This document shows positions 1-8,959 of a DNA stretch of 64,000 nt, one piece after another. Source of the stretch: Micromonospora sp. Llam0. GTDB lineage: Bacteria; Actinomycetota; Actinomycetes; Mycobacteriales; Micromonosporaceae. The DNA lies in assembly GCF_003751085.1 (NCBI RefSeq), contig NZ_RJJY01000001.1, positions 4,464,001 through 4,528,000 of the forward strand. Reading direction: 5' to 3'. Within the stretch, counting starts at the first letter, position 1. Every line of letters starts with the position of its first letter. The notes under the pieces were generated by a model, which saw only the letters and a list, made by a program, of their open reading frames with translations, did not search any database and had not been told where the DNA came from. A program made the translations under genes and the position numbers.

Positions 1-1596
1 GAGTTGGCGGAGATCGTCACCGGCGTCCACCTCCGGCTCGCCGTACCGGTCGAATCCGACGTGCCACCCACCGACGGCGCGGGGGTGGACGATCCGGCGT
101 GGCGGCTGCACGCGGTCTCCGACCGAGGCCCGACAGCCGACCCGCCGGGGGCCCGGTCCGGACCGTCGGCATCGGACCGGGCGGCGACCGGACCGGACCG
201 GGCAGGCGGGCCACCGCCCAGCCTGCGCCGGTTCGGTCTGGTCGCGGCCGGCCAGATCATCACCACCACCGGCACCGCGCTGACCAACTTCGCCGTACCA
301 CTGTGGATCTACCTGGAGACCGGTTCGCTGGCCCGGTTCGCCCTGTTCTCCATCGTCAGTCTGCTTCCCGGACTGCTGATCGCACCGCTGGCCGGCGCGT
401 TGATCGACCGGACGAGTCGCCGCCGGGTGCTGCTGGCGGCCAGCGTCGCCGCCGGCGGCGCCAAGGCGGTGATGGCCGGGCTGCTGATCGCCGACCGGGC
501 CGAGATCTGGCACTTCTACCTGCTCGTCGGCTGGCTGTCGGTGGCGTTGGCGTTCCAACGGCTGTCGTTCGTGTCGGCGGTGCCGCAGCTGGTGCCGAAA
601 CGCTTCCTCGGCCACGCTAACGGCCTGACCCAGACCGCGGTCGGGTTGACCCAGTTCATGGTGCCGCTGCTGGCGGTCGCGCTGCTGGAGGCGGTCGGAC
701 TGCGCGGCATCATGATCATCGACGTGGTGGCGTACGTCTTCGCCGTCGCGGTGCTGATCGCCATCCGGTTCCCCCGCACGCTGGCGCTGCAGCGGCGGGA
801 GAGCCTGGGGCAGGAGATCCTCGGAGGGTTGCGCTACTCGCTGCGCCGCCGGGAGTTCCGCGGCATGCTCGCCTTCTTCGCCGCCCTCAACCTGTTCCTG
901 TTCCCGGTGCTGTTCCTGCTCCCCCCGCTGGTGCTGGGCTTCGCCGAGCTGGCCGAGGTCGCCCAGATCGCGCTGACCGGCGGGGTCGGCGCGGCCGTCG
1001 GCGGCCTGATCATGCTGGTCTGGGGCGGACCGCGCCGCTACCGGATGCGGGCCGTGCTGATCGGCACGCTGGGCATCGCGGTGACCTGCGCGGTGACCGG
1101 GCTACGCCCCAGCCTGCTGGTCATCGGTGCCGGAGCGTTCGGCATGTACTGCGCGCTCGGCCTGGTCAACGGCATCTACAACACGATCATCCAGATCAAG
1201 GTGCCGCCCCGGTTCCACGGTCGGGTGTTCGCGCTCAACCAGATGGTCGCCTGGTCGACGATGCCACTCGGCTGGGGGGTGATCGCCCCGCTGGCCACCA
1301 GCCTGATGGAGCCGCTGCTGATGCCGGACGGGGCGCTGGCCGGCACGGTCGGGCAGGTGATCGGGGTCGGTCCGGGCCGGGGCATCGCCCTGCTCTACAT
1401 CGCCTTCGGCGTCTGCATCGCGCTGACCGCGATCGTCTCGATGCGCACCCGGGTGCTGTCCCGGTTCGACGACGAGGTGCCGGACGCCCCGCCGGACGAC
1501 CTGGTCGGCATCGAGGCCCGGCAGGCCCGGGTGGCGGCGACCCCCGGCGGCGGACAGCGAGCCCAGCAACCGGTGTCCCCCGGCGGTGGCCGATGA
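1..1596 (+). CDS. MFS exporter (EntS/MFS_3-like), 5' end uncertain
   Basis: This is a major facilitator with about twelve hydrophobic segments, beginning near residue 75 (LRRFGLVAAGQ) and running to about residue 490. The loop DRTSRRRVLL after the second or third helix is the usual MFS signature between TM2 and TM3. The closest family I recognise is the MFS_3/EntS type that exports siderophores and peptides. The frame is open at the left edge, so the first 75 polar residues may be the tail of a longer protein; a TTG at position 4 is the earliest start candidate in the window. Its stop overlaps the next start as ATGA, so it is translationally coupled to the adenylation enzyme and probably exports the product of the NRPS. 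The substrate is inferred from context only. Confidence 0.82.
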   Translation, partial: ELAEIVTGVHLRLAVPVESDVPPTDGAGVDDPAWRLHAVSDRGPTADPPGARSGPSASDRAATGPDRAGGPPPSLRRFGLVAAGQIITTTGTALTNFAVPLWIYLETGSLARFALFSIVSLLPGLLIAPLAGALIDRTSRRRVLLAASVAAGGAKAVMAGLLIADRAEIWHFYLLVGWLSVALAFQRLSFVSAVPQLVPKRFLGHANGLTQTAVGLTQFMVPLLAVALLEAVGLRGIMIIDVVAYVFAVAVLIAIRFPRTLALQRRESLGQEILGGLRYSLRRREFRGMLAFFAALNLFLFPVLFLLPPLVLGFAELAEVAQIALTGGVGAAVGGLIMLVWGGPRRYRMRAVLIGTLGIAVTCAVTGLRPSLLVIGAGAFGMYCALGLVNGIYNTIIQIKVPPRFHGRVFALNQMVAWSTMPLGWGVIAPLATSLMEPLLMPDGALAGTVGQVIGVGPGRGIALLYIAFGVCIALTAIVSMRTRVLSRFDDEVPDAPPDDLVGIEARQARVAATPGGGQRAQQPVSPGGGR

Positions 1597-3146
1597 GTCG
1601 GGCCACCGGTGTCCCCCGGCGGGCGGTCGCCGCGCCGGCCGCCCGGACCGTACCCGAGCTGCTCGACTGGCGCTGCGCCCTGCACCCCGACCGGGTCGCC
1701 ATCGAGGTCCACGGCGTGGACCAGCTCACCTTTGCCAGCTGGCGGGCCGGGGCGCTGGCAGTGGCCGCCGCGCTGCGGCGGGCCGGTGTGGGCCCGGGTG
1801 ACCGGGTCGCGCTGGTGTTCGCGGCGCGGGAGTGGACCGGGTACGCCGTGGCGTACTTCGGGGTGTTGCGGGCCGGCGCGGTCGCGGTGCCGCTGTCCGA
1901 CCGCCTCGCCCCGGCCCAACTGGAGTATGCGGTACGGCACTGCGCCGCCCGGCTGGTCCTGCACGGACCGCTGACCGGCCCGGCCGGACCGCTGCCGGCC
2001 GTACCCACCGGGGTCGCGCCGTTGGCGGTGGCCGACCTGGTCGCCGACGATCTGGCCGCCGACGACACCGGCGCGCCCACTCCCCCGGCGCGGCCCGGTG
2101 ACCTGGCCCAGATCCTCTATACCTCGGGCACCACGGGCCGGCCCAAGGGCGTCGGCGCCAGCCACGCCAACCTGGTGGCCGGGGCCCCGAACCACCCGCG
2201 CCGGCTGGCCCTGGCCCACTCGGAACGCTTCCTGCACGCCTTCCCGATCGGCACCAACGCCGGGCAGACCATGCTGTTCAACGCGTTGACCGCGAAGCCG
2301 GCAGCGCTGACCCTGCCCCGGTTCACCCCGGCTCGGTTCGCCCGCCTGGTGACCGCGCCCGGCACCGGCACCGTCTTCCTGGTCCCGTCGATGGCGATCG
2401 AACTGCTCGACTCCGGTGCCCTGCGGGGCCGGGACACCTCCGGCGTGATGCTGATCGGGTCGACGGCGGCGGCGCTCGCGCCGGCGGTGGCCACCCGGCT
2501 GGCCACGACGTTCCCGGCCGCGACGATCGTCAACTACTACTCGTCGACCGAGGCCGCCCCCGCCCAGACCGTGATGATCTTCGACCCGGCGCGGCGGGCC
2601 GCCGTGGGGCGTCCGGCCGACGGTCAGCTGATGATCGCCGACGAACAGGGCCGGCCGCTGCCGCCGGGCAGCGTCGGCGAGGTCTGGCTGCGCTGCCCGC
2701 ACCCGCGCTCGTACTACCGCGACGGCCCGGCCACCGAGGCGACCTTCCGTCAGGGCTGGGTCCGGATGGGTGACCTCGGTCGGCTGGACGCCGACGGCTA
2801 CCTGTACCTCGCCGACCGGCACCAGGACATGATCAAGTCCGGTGCCTTCAAGATCTCCTCGCTGGAGGTGGAGGCCGCGCTGCACGAGCATCCGGCCGTC
2901 GGCGAGGCGGCGGTGGTCGCCGTCCCGCACCCCGTGCTCGGGTCGGCGGTCGGGGTGGTGCTGGTGCCCCGCGCCGGGCATCCGCCGCACGAACTCACCC
3001 TGCCCACGGTGCGCGCCTTCCTGGCCGACCGGCTCGCCGACTACCAACTGCCGGCCCGGGTGCTGGTCGCCGAAACCCTGCCCCGCAACGAGGCCGGCAA
3101 GGTCCTCAAACGGACGCTGGCCGCGCTGTTCGACCCGCCCGACTGA
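1593..3146 (+). CDS. stand-alone adenylation enzyme (AMP-dependent acyl/aminoacyl ligase)
   Basis: A 517-residue ANL-family enzyme that activates a carboxylic acid with ATP and presumably passes it to a carrier protein. The phosphate-binding motif LYTSGTTGRPKG lies near residue 175, the aromatic/Glu motif YYSSTEA near 312, GDLGRLDADGY near 390, and the C-terminal motif NEAGKVLKR, with the catalytic lysine, near 503. It has no condensation or carrier domain of its own. The start ATG overlaps the exporter stop (ATGA), and the stop lies 97 bp before the C-A-T module. It may load a starter acid or amino acid onto the free carrier protein at 6515-6796 or onto an upstream carrier. Whether its substrate is an amino acid, aryl acid or fatty acid cannot be told by eye. 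Confidence 0.85.
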   Translation: MSRATGVPRRAVAAPAARTVPELLDWRCALHPDRVAIEVHGVDQLTFASWRAGALAVAAALRRAGVGPGDRVALVFAAREWTGYAVAYFGVLRAGAVAVPLSDRLAPAQLEYAVRHCAARLVLHGPLTGPAGPLPAVPTGVAPLAVADLVADDLAADDTGAPTPPARPGDLAQILYTSGTTGRPKGVGASHANLVAGAPNHPRRLALAHSERFLHAFPIGTNAGQTMLFNALTAKPAALTLPRFTPARFARLVTAPGTGTVFLVPSMAIELLDSGALRGRDTSGVMLIGSTAAALAPAVATRLATTFPAATIVNYYSSTEAAPAQTVMIFDPARRAAVGRPADGQLMIADEQGRPLPPGSVGEVWLRCPHPRSYYRDGPATEATFRQGWVRMGDLGRLDADGYLYLADRHQDMIKSGAFKISSLEVEAALHEHPAVGEAAVVAVPHPVLGSAVGVVLVPRAGHPPHELTLPTVRAFLADRLADYQLPARVLVAETLPRNEAGKVLKRTLAALFDPPD

Positions 3147-3231
3147 GCGGTCCCGGTCCGGCTCCACCGGCTGGGCCCGCGACCCCTGTCCCCACCCGCA
3201 CCGTCCGACATCGACAAACTTCAGCAGTACC

Positions 3232-3237
3232 AGGAGG
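3232..3237 (+). promoter_or_regulatory. ribosome binding site fixing the GTG start of the NRPS module
   Basis: AGGAGG lies five bases before the GTG at 3243. No ATG with a comparable site is nearby, so this decides the start of the C-A-T protein. Confidence 0.7.
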
Positions 3238-3242
3238 ATCCC

Positions 3243-6200
3243 GTGGGCACCGCCGAAGCGACGTACGCGCAGCACGCCGTCTGGTTCACCGAACAGGCCG
3301 GGGCGGCGGGTACGGCGTACCACATGGCTCTCGGAGTGTGGTTCGCCGCCGGCCTGGACCAGGCGGCGCTGGCCACCGCGTGCGCCGCCGTCGTCGACCG
3401 GCACCCGGTCCTGGCCGCCCGGGTCGACGACAGCGACGGCGTACCGCGACTCGCCCCGGCCGCCGACCGCCCGACGCTGCGGCGGCTGACGCCGCCCGCC
3501 GGTGGCGCGGACACCGACCGGCTACTCGCGGCGGAGATCGCCCGCCGCCACGACCTGCGTGCCGGTCCGCTGGCCAGGTTCAGCCTGATCCCCGCCGCCG
3601 ACGGTGACCGGCACCTGCTGCTGATCACCGCCCACCACCTGGTCTTCGACGGTACGTCCAAGGACGTGCTGGTCCGGGACCTGGCGGCGGCGTACGGTGC
3701 CGCCCGCGCCGGTCGCCCGGCCGATCGCGCGGCACCGACCGGCGGGTACGCGGGACGGGCCGGCGCCGAACGGGACCGGGTCGCGGCCGAGTCGGCGGCG
3801 GCCGCAGAGCACTGGGCCACCCGCTGGTCCGGCCCGGGTGGGCTGGTGCTGCCCGGTCTCGCCCGGGTGCCGACCGGCGCCGAACCCGGCACCGCCGTAC
3901 CGGTGGTCCTGGAACCGGGTCTGGTCGCCGGGCTCGACCAGGCCCGGCGCAAGCTCGGGGTCACCCGGTTCGAGCTGCTGCTGGCCGCGGTGCACGCGCT
4001 GCTGCACCGGTACGGCAACCAGCAGGTCCCGGTCGGCGTCGGGTTGTCGACCCGTACCGCCGACGACGCCGACGAGATCGGACTGTTCGTCAACGAACTG
4101 CCGGTGACCGTTCCGGTGCCCGACGACGCGGGTTTCCGCGACCTCGCGCACGCCGTCCGGGACGAGACGCGGGCGCTGAACCGGTTCCGGGCCGTCCCGC
4201 TGGCGCATGTGGCCACCGGGCTGCGGCCAGCACCCGCGCTCACCCCGGTGTCGATCGGCTACCGCCGCCGCGCGGCGGAACCTGTGTTCGACGCGGTGCC
4301 GACCACCGTCGACTGGGCGATGTTCAGCGGCGCGGCCCGCAACGCCCTGCACATCCAGGTCGTCGACGGGCCGGCTACGGACAGCGGCCAGGAACACCTG
4401 GAGATCAACCTGCAGTTCAGCCCGACGGCCGTACCCGCCGCCGCCGGCACCCGGATCGGCGACCACCTGCGGACCCTGCTGGCCGCCGTGGCCGCCGACC
4501 CGGAACAGCCGGTCGCCGACCTGCCGGTGCTGCCCACCGCCGAGTCCGAGCTGGTCCGCCGGGGCTGGAACGCCACGGGCCGCGACTACCCGGCCGACGC
4601 GACCGTGCCGCTGCTGTTCGCGGCGGCGGTACGGCGGGCACCGGACGCCGTCGCGGTCGTCGATGGTGGACGTACGTTGAGCTACGCCGAACTCGATGCG
4701 GCAAGCGCCCGGCTCGCCGGGCTGCTGCGGACCCGTGGCGTCGGGGCGGAATCGCTGGTCGCGGTGCTGCTGGACCGCTCCTGGCAGGCGGTCGTCGCGC
4801 TACTCGCCGTGCTGCGCAGTCGGGCCGCGTACGTGCCCGTCGACCCCAACTATCCGCCGGCCCGGCAGGCAATGATCCTCGACGACGCCGCGCCGACGCT
4901 GGTGCTGACCACCACCGGTACGGCGGCCGCCCTGCCCGCCGAGTCACCGGTGCTCGCCCTCGACCAGCTCGACCTGACCGCGCCTGACCCGACCGCGCCT
5001 GACCTGGCTGCTGCCGGCCTGGAGACGCCTGACCCGGGGACCGCTGACCTGCCCGGCCCAGACGAGCTGGCGTACGTGCTCTACACCTCGGGTTCCACCG
5101 GGCGGCCCAAGGGGGTGCGTGTCCCGCACGGTGCGCTGGCCAACCTGCTGCTCGGGATGCGGGACATGTTCGACAGTGGGCCGGCTGACCGGTGGCTCAA
5201 CCTGACCTCGCCGTCGTTCGACATCTCGGGAGTCGAGGTCTACCTGCCGCTGACCACCGGTGGACAGGTGGTGGTGGCGTCCGGGGTGAGCGCGCTCGAC
5301 GGTGCCGGGGTGCTGCGGCTGGTTCGCGAGACCGCAGTGACGCACGTGCAGGCGACCCCGTCGGGTTGGCGGGTGCTGCTGGAGGCCGGGCTCGACGACC
5401 CGGTGGTGGCGGTCACCGGCGGCGAGGCGCTGGCGGTCCCGCTGGCCCGCCAGTTGCGCTCGCGGGTGGCCCGGCTGGTCAACGGGTACGGCCCGACCGA
5501 GGCGACGATCTACGCGACGATGGCGGAGATCCCGCCGGAGCCGGACGAGGTCACCATCGGCGGGCCGGTGCCGAACACCACGGCGTACCTGCTGGACGGG
5601 CGGCGGCGGCCGGTGCCGGTCGGGGTGCCCGGCGAGCTGTACCTGGGCGGGCGGGGCATCGCCGACGGCTACCTGAACCGCCCCGAGCTGACCGCCGAGC
5701 GGTTCGTCCCCGACCCGTACGCTACCGATGCCGGCCGCCTGTACCGCACCGGCGACCTGTGTCGCTGGCTGCCCGACGGACGGTTGGAATTCCTCGGCCG
5801 GGCCGACGACCAGGTGAAGATCCGCGGCCACCGGGTGGAGCTGGGTGAGATCACCGGCCGGCTGCTGGAGCATCCGGCTCTCGCCGAGGCCGCCGTACTG
5901 CTGAACGGTACGGACCAGGCGTCGCCGCAGCTCGTCGCCTACCTGGTGCCTCGCGGTGCCGCGCCGACCGTCGCCGTGCTGCGCCGGCACCTGACCGAGA
6001 CGCTGCCCACGGCGATGGTGCCCACCGACTGGGTGCTGCTCGACCGGCTACCGGTGAGCCCGAACGGAAAATTGGACCGGGCCGCGCTGCCGGACCGGGC
6101 CGCCCTGCCAGCACCGACGACCGGCGGTACGGACCCGACCGCCACGGCGGACCCGGTCGGCGCCCCAGACCCGGTCGGCGCCCCAGACCCGGTCGGCGCC

Positions 6201-6488
6201 CCAGACCCGGTCGGCGCCCCAGACCCGGTCCACGGACCGGACCCGGCTGTCGAGGCGGACCCGGTCGTCGAGGAGATCCGGTCGATCTGGCAGGACGTGT
6301 TGCAGATCGACGAGATCGGCATTGACGAGGACCTGTTCGACCTGGGCGGGCACTCGTTGACGATCACCCGGATCAGTAGCCGGATCCACCGTCGGCTCGG
6401 CGTCGAGGTGCCGTTGGACGCGTTCTTCGACACTCCGACGATCGCCGAGATCGCCGATCTGGTCCGCGAGGCCGGCGGCCGATGCTGA
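3243..6488 (+). CDS. non-ribosomal peptide synthetase module, C-A-T
   Basis: A single 1081-residue module. The condensation domain (about 1-440) carries the HHxxxDG active site as HHLVFDG near residue 131. The adenylation domain (about 455-950) shows LYTSGSTGRPKG near 613, FDISGVEVYLPL (A4), NGYGPTEATIY (A5), YRTGDLCRWLPDGR (A7) and NGKLDRAALP (A10). The carrier domain has the phosphopantetheine serine in LGGHSL near 1037. Aligned by memory to GrsA, the specificity positions read roughly D-I-V-S-V-G-G-I-Y plus the A10 lysine; I do not assign a substrate from this. There is no thioesterase or epimerase, so other modules or a trans-acting release enzyme are needed. A Pro/Asp-rich repeat linker lies between A and T. 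The final codons overlap an in-frame ATG of the next ORF. Confidence 0.93.
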   Translation: MGTAEATYAQHAVWFTEQAGAAGTAYHMALGVWFAAGLDQAALATACAAVVDRHPVLAARVDDSDGVPRLAPAADRPTLRRLTPPAGGADTDRLLAAEIARRHDLRAGPLARFSLIPAADGDRHLLLITAHHLVFDGTSKDVLVRDLAAAYGAARAGRPADRAAPTGGYAGRAGAERDRVAAESAAAAEHWATRWSGPGGLVLPGLARVPTGAEPGTAVPVVLEPGLVAGLDQARRKLGVTRFELLLAAVHALLHRYGNQQVPVGVGLSTRTADDADEIGLFVNELPVTVPVPDDAGFRDLAHAVRDETRALNRFRAVPLAHVATGLRPAPALTPVSIGYRRRAAEPVFDAVPTTVDWAMFSGAARNALHIQVVDGPATDSGQEHLEINLQFSPTAVPAAAGTRIGDHLRTLLAAVAADPEQPVADLPVLPTAESELVRRGWNATGRDYPADATVPLLFAAAVRRAPDAVAVVDGGRTLSYAELDAASARLAGLLRTRGVGAESLVAVLLDRSWQAVVALLAVLRSRAAYVPVDPNYPPARQAMILDDAAPTLVLTTTGTAAALPAESPVLALDQLDLTAPDPTAPDLAAAGLETPDPGTADLPGPDELAYVLYTSGSTGRPKGVRVPHGALANLLLGMRDMFDSGPADRWLNLTSPSFDISGVEVYLPLTTGGQVVVASGVSALDGAGVLRLVRETAVTHVQATPSGWRVLLEAGLDDPVVAVTGGEALAVPLARQLRSRVARLVNGYGPTEATIYATMAEIPPEPDEVTIGGPVPNTTAYLLDGRRRPVPVGVPGELYLGGRGIADGYLNRPELTAERFVPDPYATDAGRLYRTGDLCRWLPDGRLEFLGRADDQVKIRGHRVELGEITGRLLEHPALAEAAVLLNGTDQASPQLVAYLVPRGAAPTVAVLRRHLTETLPTAMVPTDWVLLDRLPVSPNGKLDRAALPDRAALPAPTTGGTDPTATADPVGAPDPVGAPDPVGAPDPVGAPDPVHGPDPAVEADPVVEEIRSIWQDVLQIDEIGIDEDLFDLGGHSLTITRISSRIHRRLGVEVPLDAFFDTPTIAEIADLVREAGGRC
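6150..6230 (+). repeat. 18-bp tandem repeat in the A-T linker of the NRPS
   Basis: Four perfect copies of an 18-bp unit (gacccggtcggcgcccca) at 6150-6221 plus a half copy to 6230. They encode DPVGAP four times and then DPVHGP. The unit is a multiple of three, so copy-number change lengthens or shortens the flexible linker without breaking the frame. Confidence 0.95.
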
Positions 6489-6504
6489 ACAACGTGGAGA
6501 CGAA

Positions 6505-6509
6505 GGAGG
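6505..6509 (+). promoter_or_regulatory. ribosome binding site deciding the carrier-protein start
   Basis: GGAGG with five bases to GTG 6515. It favours this start over the in-frame ATG at 6482, which lies inside the previous gene and has no such site. Confidence 0.6.
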
Positions 6510-6514
6510 ACTCG

Positions 6515-6796
6515 GTGGACACGACGACGCTGCGGCAGCGGGTGACGGAGCTGGTCGACGAGGCGACCGGCGGTACGGTGCCGGCCGACCAGCTGACCGG
6601 CGGCGGATCGTTGATCGCGCTGGGAGTCGACTCGCTGGGCCTGCTCCGACTGGTCGACGCCGTCGAGGCCGAGTTCGGCGTCGAGGTGGAGTTCGACGGC
6701 CCCGGCCAGCGGATGGACACGCTGGACGACCTGGTGGCCGCGATCGTCGACGCTCGCGACGAGGCGAAGCCGGACCGGGTCGCCACCGCCGGGTGA
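6515..6796 (+). CDS. free acyl/peptidyl carrier protein
   Basis: A 93-residue stand-alone carrier domain. The pantetheine attachment motif is VDSLGLLRL with the serine at about residue 40, followed by the helix-II pattern VDAVEAEFGVEV typical of phosphopantetheine proteins. It sits directly behind the C-A-T module with a strong Shine-Dalgarno and should be activated by a phosphopantetheinyl transferase encoded elsewhere. In this locus it could be the partner of the stand-alone adenylation enzyme or an acceptor for the module. If the ATG at 6482 were used instead, eleven residues would be added. Confidence 0.85.
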   Translation: MDTTTLRQRVTELVDEATGGTVPADQLTGGGSLIALGVDSLGLLRLVDAVEAEFGVEVEFDGPGQRMDTLDDLVAAIVDARDEAKPDRVATAG

Positions 6797-6822
6797 GCCG
6801 GCCGCTCGACTAGGCTGCGTTC

Positions 6823-8025
6823 GTGTCGGTCGAGGGTGGGAACGCGGACGAGCGCCTCAAACGCATCGAGGCGATCACCGACCCTGCCCTGTCCCGGCTG
6901 GGTTTCGACGCGCTGCTGGTCGAGTCACTGGCCCGCACCGGCGGGCTGCTCGGCGTAGACTCCGCCGCCGTCTGCCTGCTCGACGCACACTCCCAGCAGC
7001 TGGTCACCGCCGCGGCATGGGGCATCGAGGCCGGCCACGAACCGCCAGCCCGGCTGCCGCTGGGGCGCGGGTACGCCGGCAAGGTGCTGACCACCGGCGA
7101 CACGGTCATGCTGACCGATCCTGACGACGAAACGCTGGCGCATCCGGCGTTGCAGGGACAGGGCATCCGGTCGCTGCTGGCGGTGCCGGTGACGATCGGC
7201 GGCTCGGTAGGCGGGGTGCTGCACGTGGCAACCCGACGACGCGGGCCGGCCTGCGACGACGAACAAATGCTGCGGCTGCTGGCCGACCGGATCGCCCTGG
7301 CCGACCAGGCCCGCGAACGCCAGGTCGACCGCGCCACCACCCTGGCGCTGCAGTACGACCTGCTGCCCACCGAACTACCGGCGGTCGCCGGGCTGGAGTT
7401 CGCCGCCCGGTACGTCGCCGGCCACGACGCCGGGGTCGGCGGCGACTGGTACGACGTACTGCCGCTGCCCGACGGGTGGGCCGGCGTGGCGATCGGCGAC
7501 GTCACCGGACGCGGGCTGCACGCGGCCACCGTGATGGGCCGGCTGCGCAGCGCGCTGCGCGCGTACGCTCTGGAAACCACCGACCCGGCCGACGTGCTCG
7601 CCCGGCTGGACCGCAAGGTGCAGCACTTCGAGCCGGGCATGATGGCGACGGTGTGCTACGCGACGATCGACCCCGCCCGGACGGTCGTATCGCTGTCGAC
7701 GGCCGGCCATCCGCCGCCGGTGACGATCGGCGGTGGCCACGCCGCACACAGCTTGCCGGTGCCGGCCGACCTTCCGCTCGGCACCCGCATCCACCGGCCA
7801 CGCCGGGTGCACAGGTACGCCCTCCAGCCCGGCGCGCTGCTGTTCTTCTTCACCGACGGCCTGGTGGAGCGGTGGGGGCCGACCATCGACAACGGCCTGC
7901 GTCAGCTGTGCGACTCGTTGGTCGCCACCAGCGCCGAGACGGCCTGCGCCGAGACAATGGGCGCGCTGGTGGACGGCCGGCCGCTGGTCGACGACATCGC
8001 CATGTTGGCGCTCCGCCGCCGGTAG
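6823..8025 (+). CDS. GAF-PP2C (SpoIIE-type) serine phosphatase
   Basis: 400 residues with an N-terminal GAF domain (about 20-165; GRGYAGKVLTTGD and the typical IRSLLAVPV strand) and a C-terminal SpoIIE-like PP2C domain (about 170-398). Metal-binding motifs are visible: GGDWYDV, IGDVTGRG, STAGHPPP and FTDGLVE. Such proteins dephosphorylate anti-anti-sigma factors in actinomycete partner-switching networks, with activity gated by the GAF ligand. The GTG start is 26 bp after the carrier-protein stop, but there is no functional link to the NRPS that I can see. No kinase or STAS partner lies nearby. Confidence 0.9.
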   Translation: MSVEGGNADERLKRIEAITDPALSRLGFDALLVESLARTGGLLGVDSAAVCLLDAHSQQLVTAAAWGIEAGHEPPARLPLGRGYAGKVLTTGDTVMLTDPDDETLAHPALQGQGIRSLLAVPVTIGGSVGGVLHVATRRRGPACDDEQMLRLLADRIALADQARERQVDRATTLALQYDLLPTELPAVAGLEFAARYVAGHDAGVGGDWYDVLPLPDGWAGVAIGDVTGRGLHAATVMGRLRSALRAYALETTDPADVLARLDRKVQHFEPGMMATVCYATIDPARTVVSLSTAGHPPPVTIGGGHAAHSLPVPADLPLGTRIHRPRRVHRYALQPGALLFFFTDGLVERWGPTIDNGLRQLCDSLVATSAETACAETMGALVDGRPLVDDIAMLALRRR

Positions 8026-8057
8026 CCATAGTTGGCGCTCCGCCGCCGATAGCCGCA
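8004..8057 (+). repeat. 27-bp tandem duplication across the phosphatase stop codon
   Basis: The 24-bp segments 8004-8027 and 8031-8054 differ at one base, period 27. The first copy encodes the last residues (LALRRR) and stop of the phosphatase. The second is a non-coding duplicate directly behind it. Confidence 0.9.
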
Positions 8058-8073
8058 GTCGATGTCGCGGGTG

Positions 8074-8787
8074 CTACCAGCGGCCGATCGACGGCACCCC
8101 GGCGGCATCGTGCGGGGTACGGGCACCGGCGGCGTCCGAGGTACGGGACGCGGCGGCGGTGTCCGCCCAGTCGCGTGGGCCGGTGCCGTCCCCGCCGATC
8201 GTCGGGGCGTCGGCGCCACGGGGCTGCGCGTCCGGGCTGGTTTTACGCCCGTTTGCGAACATCACCTGGTCGAAGCGCACCTCGACCGGAGTCGCGTACC
8301 GCTTGCCGTTGACCGGGTCGTGCCGCATGAACTGCGGCGGTGCGATCCGGACCGTCACGTCGTACGGGCCGGGACCGGGCACCGAGGCGTTGCCGCCGTA
8401 GTGGTACAGAAACGGGTGCCAGAGGAACGGCAGGCCGGCGGTGGCGACCGTGTGACCGTCCCGGTTGACCGTGATCCGCACGTCCAGACCGGGGATGAAG
8501 CGGCCGTCGGCGGCGTCCGCGACCGCGACCTCCAGATGCACGTTTGCATCCGGGGCAGCTTCCCGCCAGACCAGCTGACCGCCGGAGAGCTCGTACATGC
8601 CCTCCGCCTCCTCGTTGACGAACGCCACGAGGTAATCGCCGGCCAGCTGGCTCAGCGCCCCGTCCTCCTCGGCCATGGCGCGCAGCGCACCCCCGTACGC
8701 CTGACCCTGCCGCCGGGCGACGGCAAGCTGCTCCTCGGTGGCCTCGTTGCTGGTCCGCATAGGCGGCTGCGCGGCTGGTGTCGTCAT
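8074..8787 (-). CDS. P19/Tp34-like putative metal-binding protein without signal peptide
   Basis: About 237 residues. The central segment around HYGGNASVPGPGPYDVTV followed by RIAPP resembles the conserved core of periplasmic Fe2+/Cu2+ proteins of the P19/Tp34 family (Pfam Fe2+ transport protein), including the HYG and the PGPG turn. Family members normally have an N-terminal export signal. Here the N-terminus (MTTPAAQPPMRTSNEATEE) is polar and no hydrophobic segment is visible, so the protein is probably cytoplasmic or uses another route. The start ATG at 8787 is chosen because GGAGGG lies five bases upstream; a longer reading to 8841 has none. The C-terminal 40 residues are low complexity. 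No ferrous permease or ferredoxin-like partner lies next to it. Confidence 0.6.
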   Translation of the reverse strand: MTTPAAQPPMRTSNEATEEQLAVARRQGQAYGGALRAMAEEDGALSQLAGDYLVAFVNEEAEGMYELSGGQLVWREAAPDANVHLEVAVADAADGRFIPGLDVRITVNRDGHTVATAGLPFLWHPFLYHYGGNASVPGPGPYDVTVRIAPPQFMRHDPVNGKRYATPVEVRFDQVMFANGRKTSPDAQPRGADAPTIGGDGTGPRDWADTAAASRTSDAAGARTPHDAAGVPSIGRW

Positions 8788-8959
8788 GGTGACCCTCCGG
8801 GTCGATCTGCTTGCGTCCCCTGGCTGGGGTCTACCCCGCAACGGCCGTGCTATTACTCACCCCACCGACAGATCGGTGACCCGGTGGGCGGCACCAGTGA
8901 CCCGCCGGTCGGTGGGCTGGCGCACTGGAGTGTCTTGCCACTGTGCTGTCGCTGCCGAG
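8788..8959. other. intergenic region with inverted CCCACCG/CGGTGGG elements
   Basis: This stretch lies between two minus-strand genes. CCCACCG at 8861 can pair with CGGTGGG at 8882 or at 8910. This could end transcription of the secreted-protein gene, but the stems are short and no T-tract follows. Confidence 0.3.

Noticed and set aside
6150..6230. CRISPR-like repeat
   Set aside because: The 18-bp units are contiguous with no spacers and encode an in-frame peptide linker.
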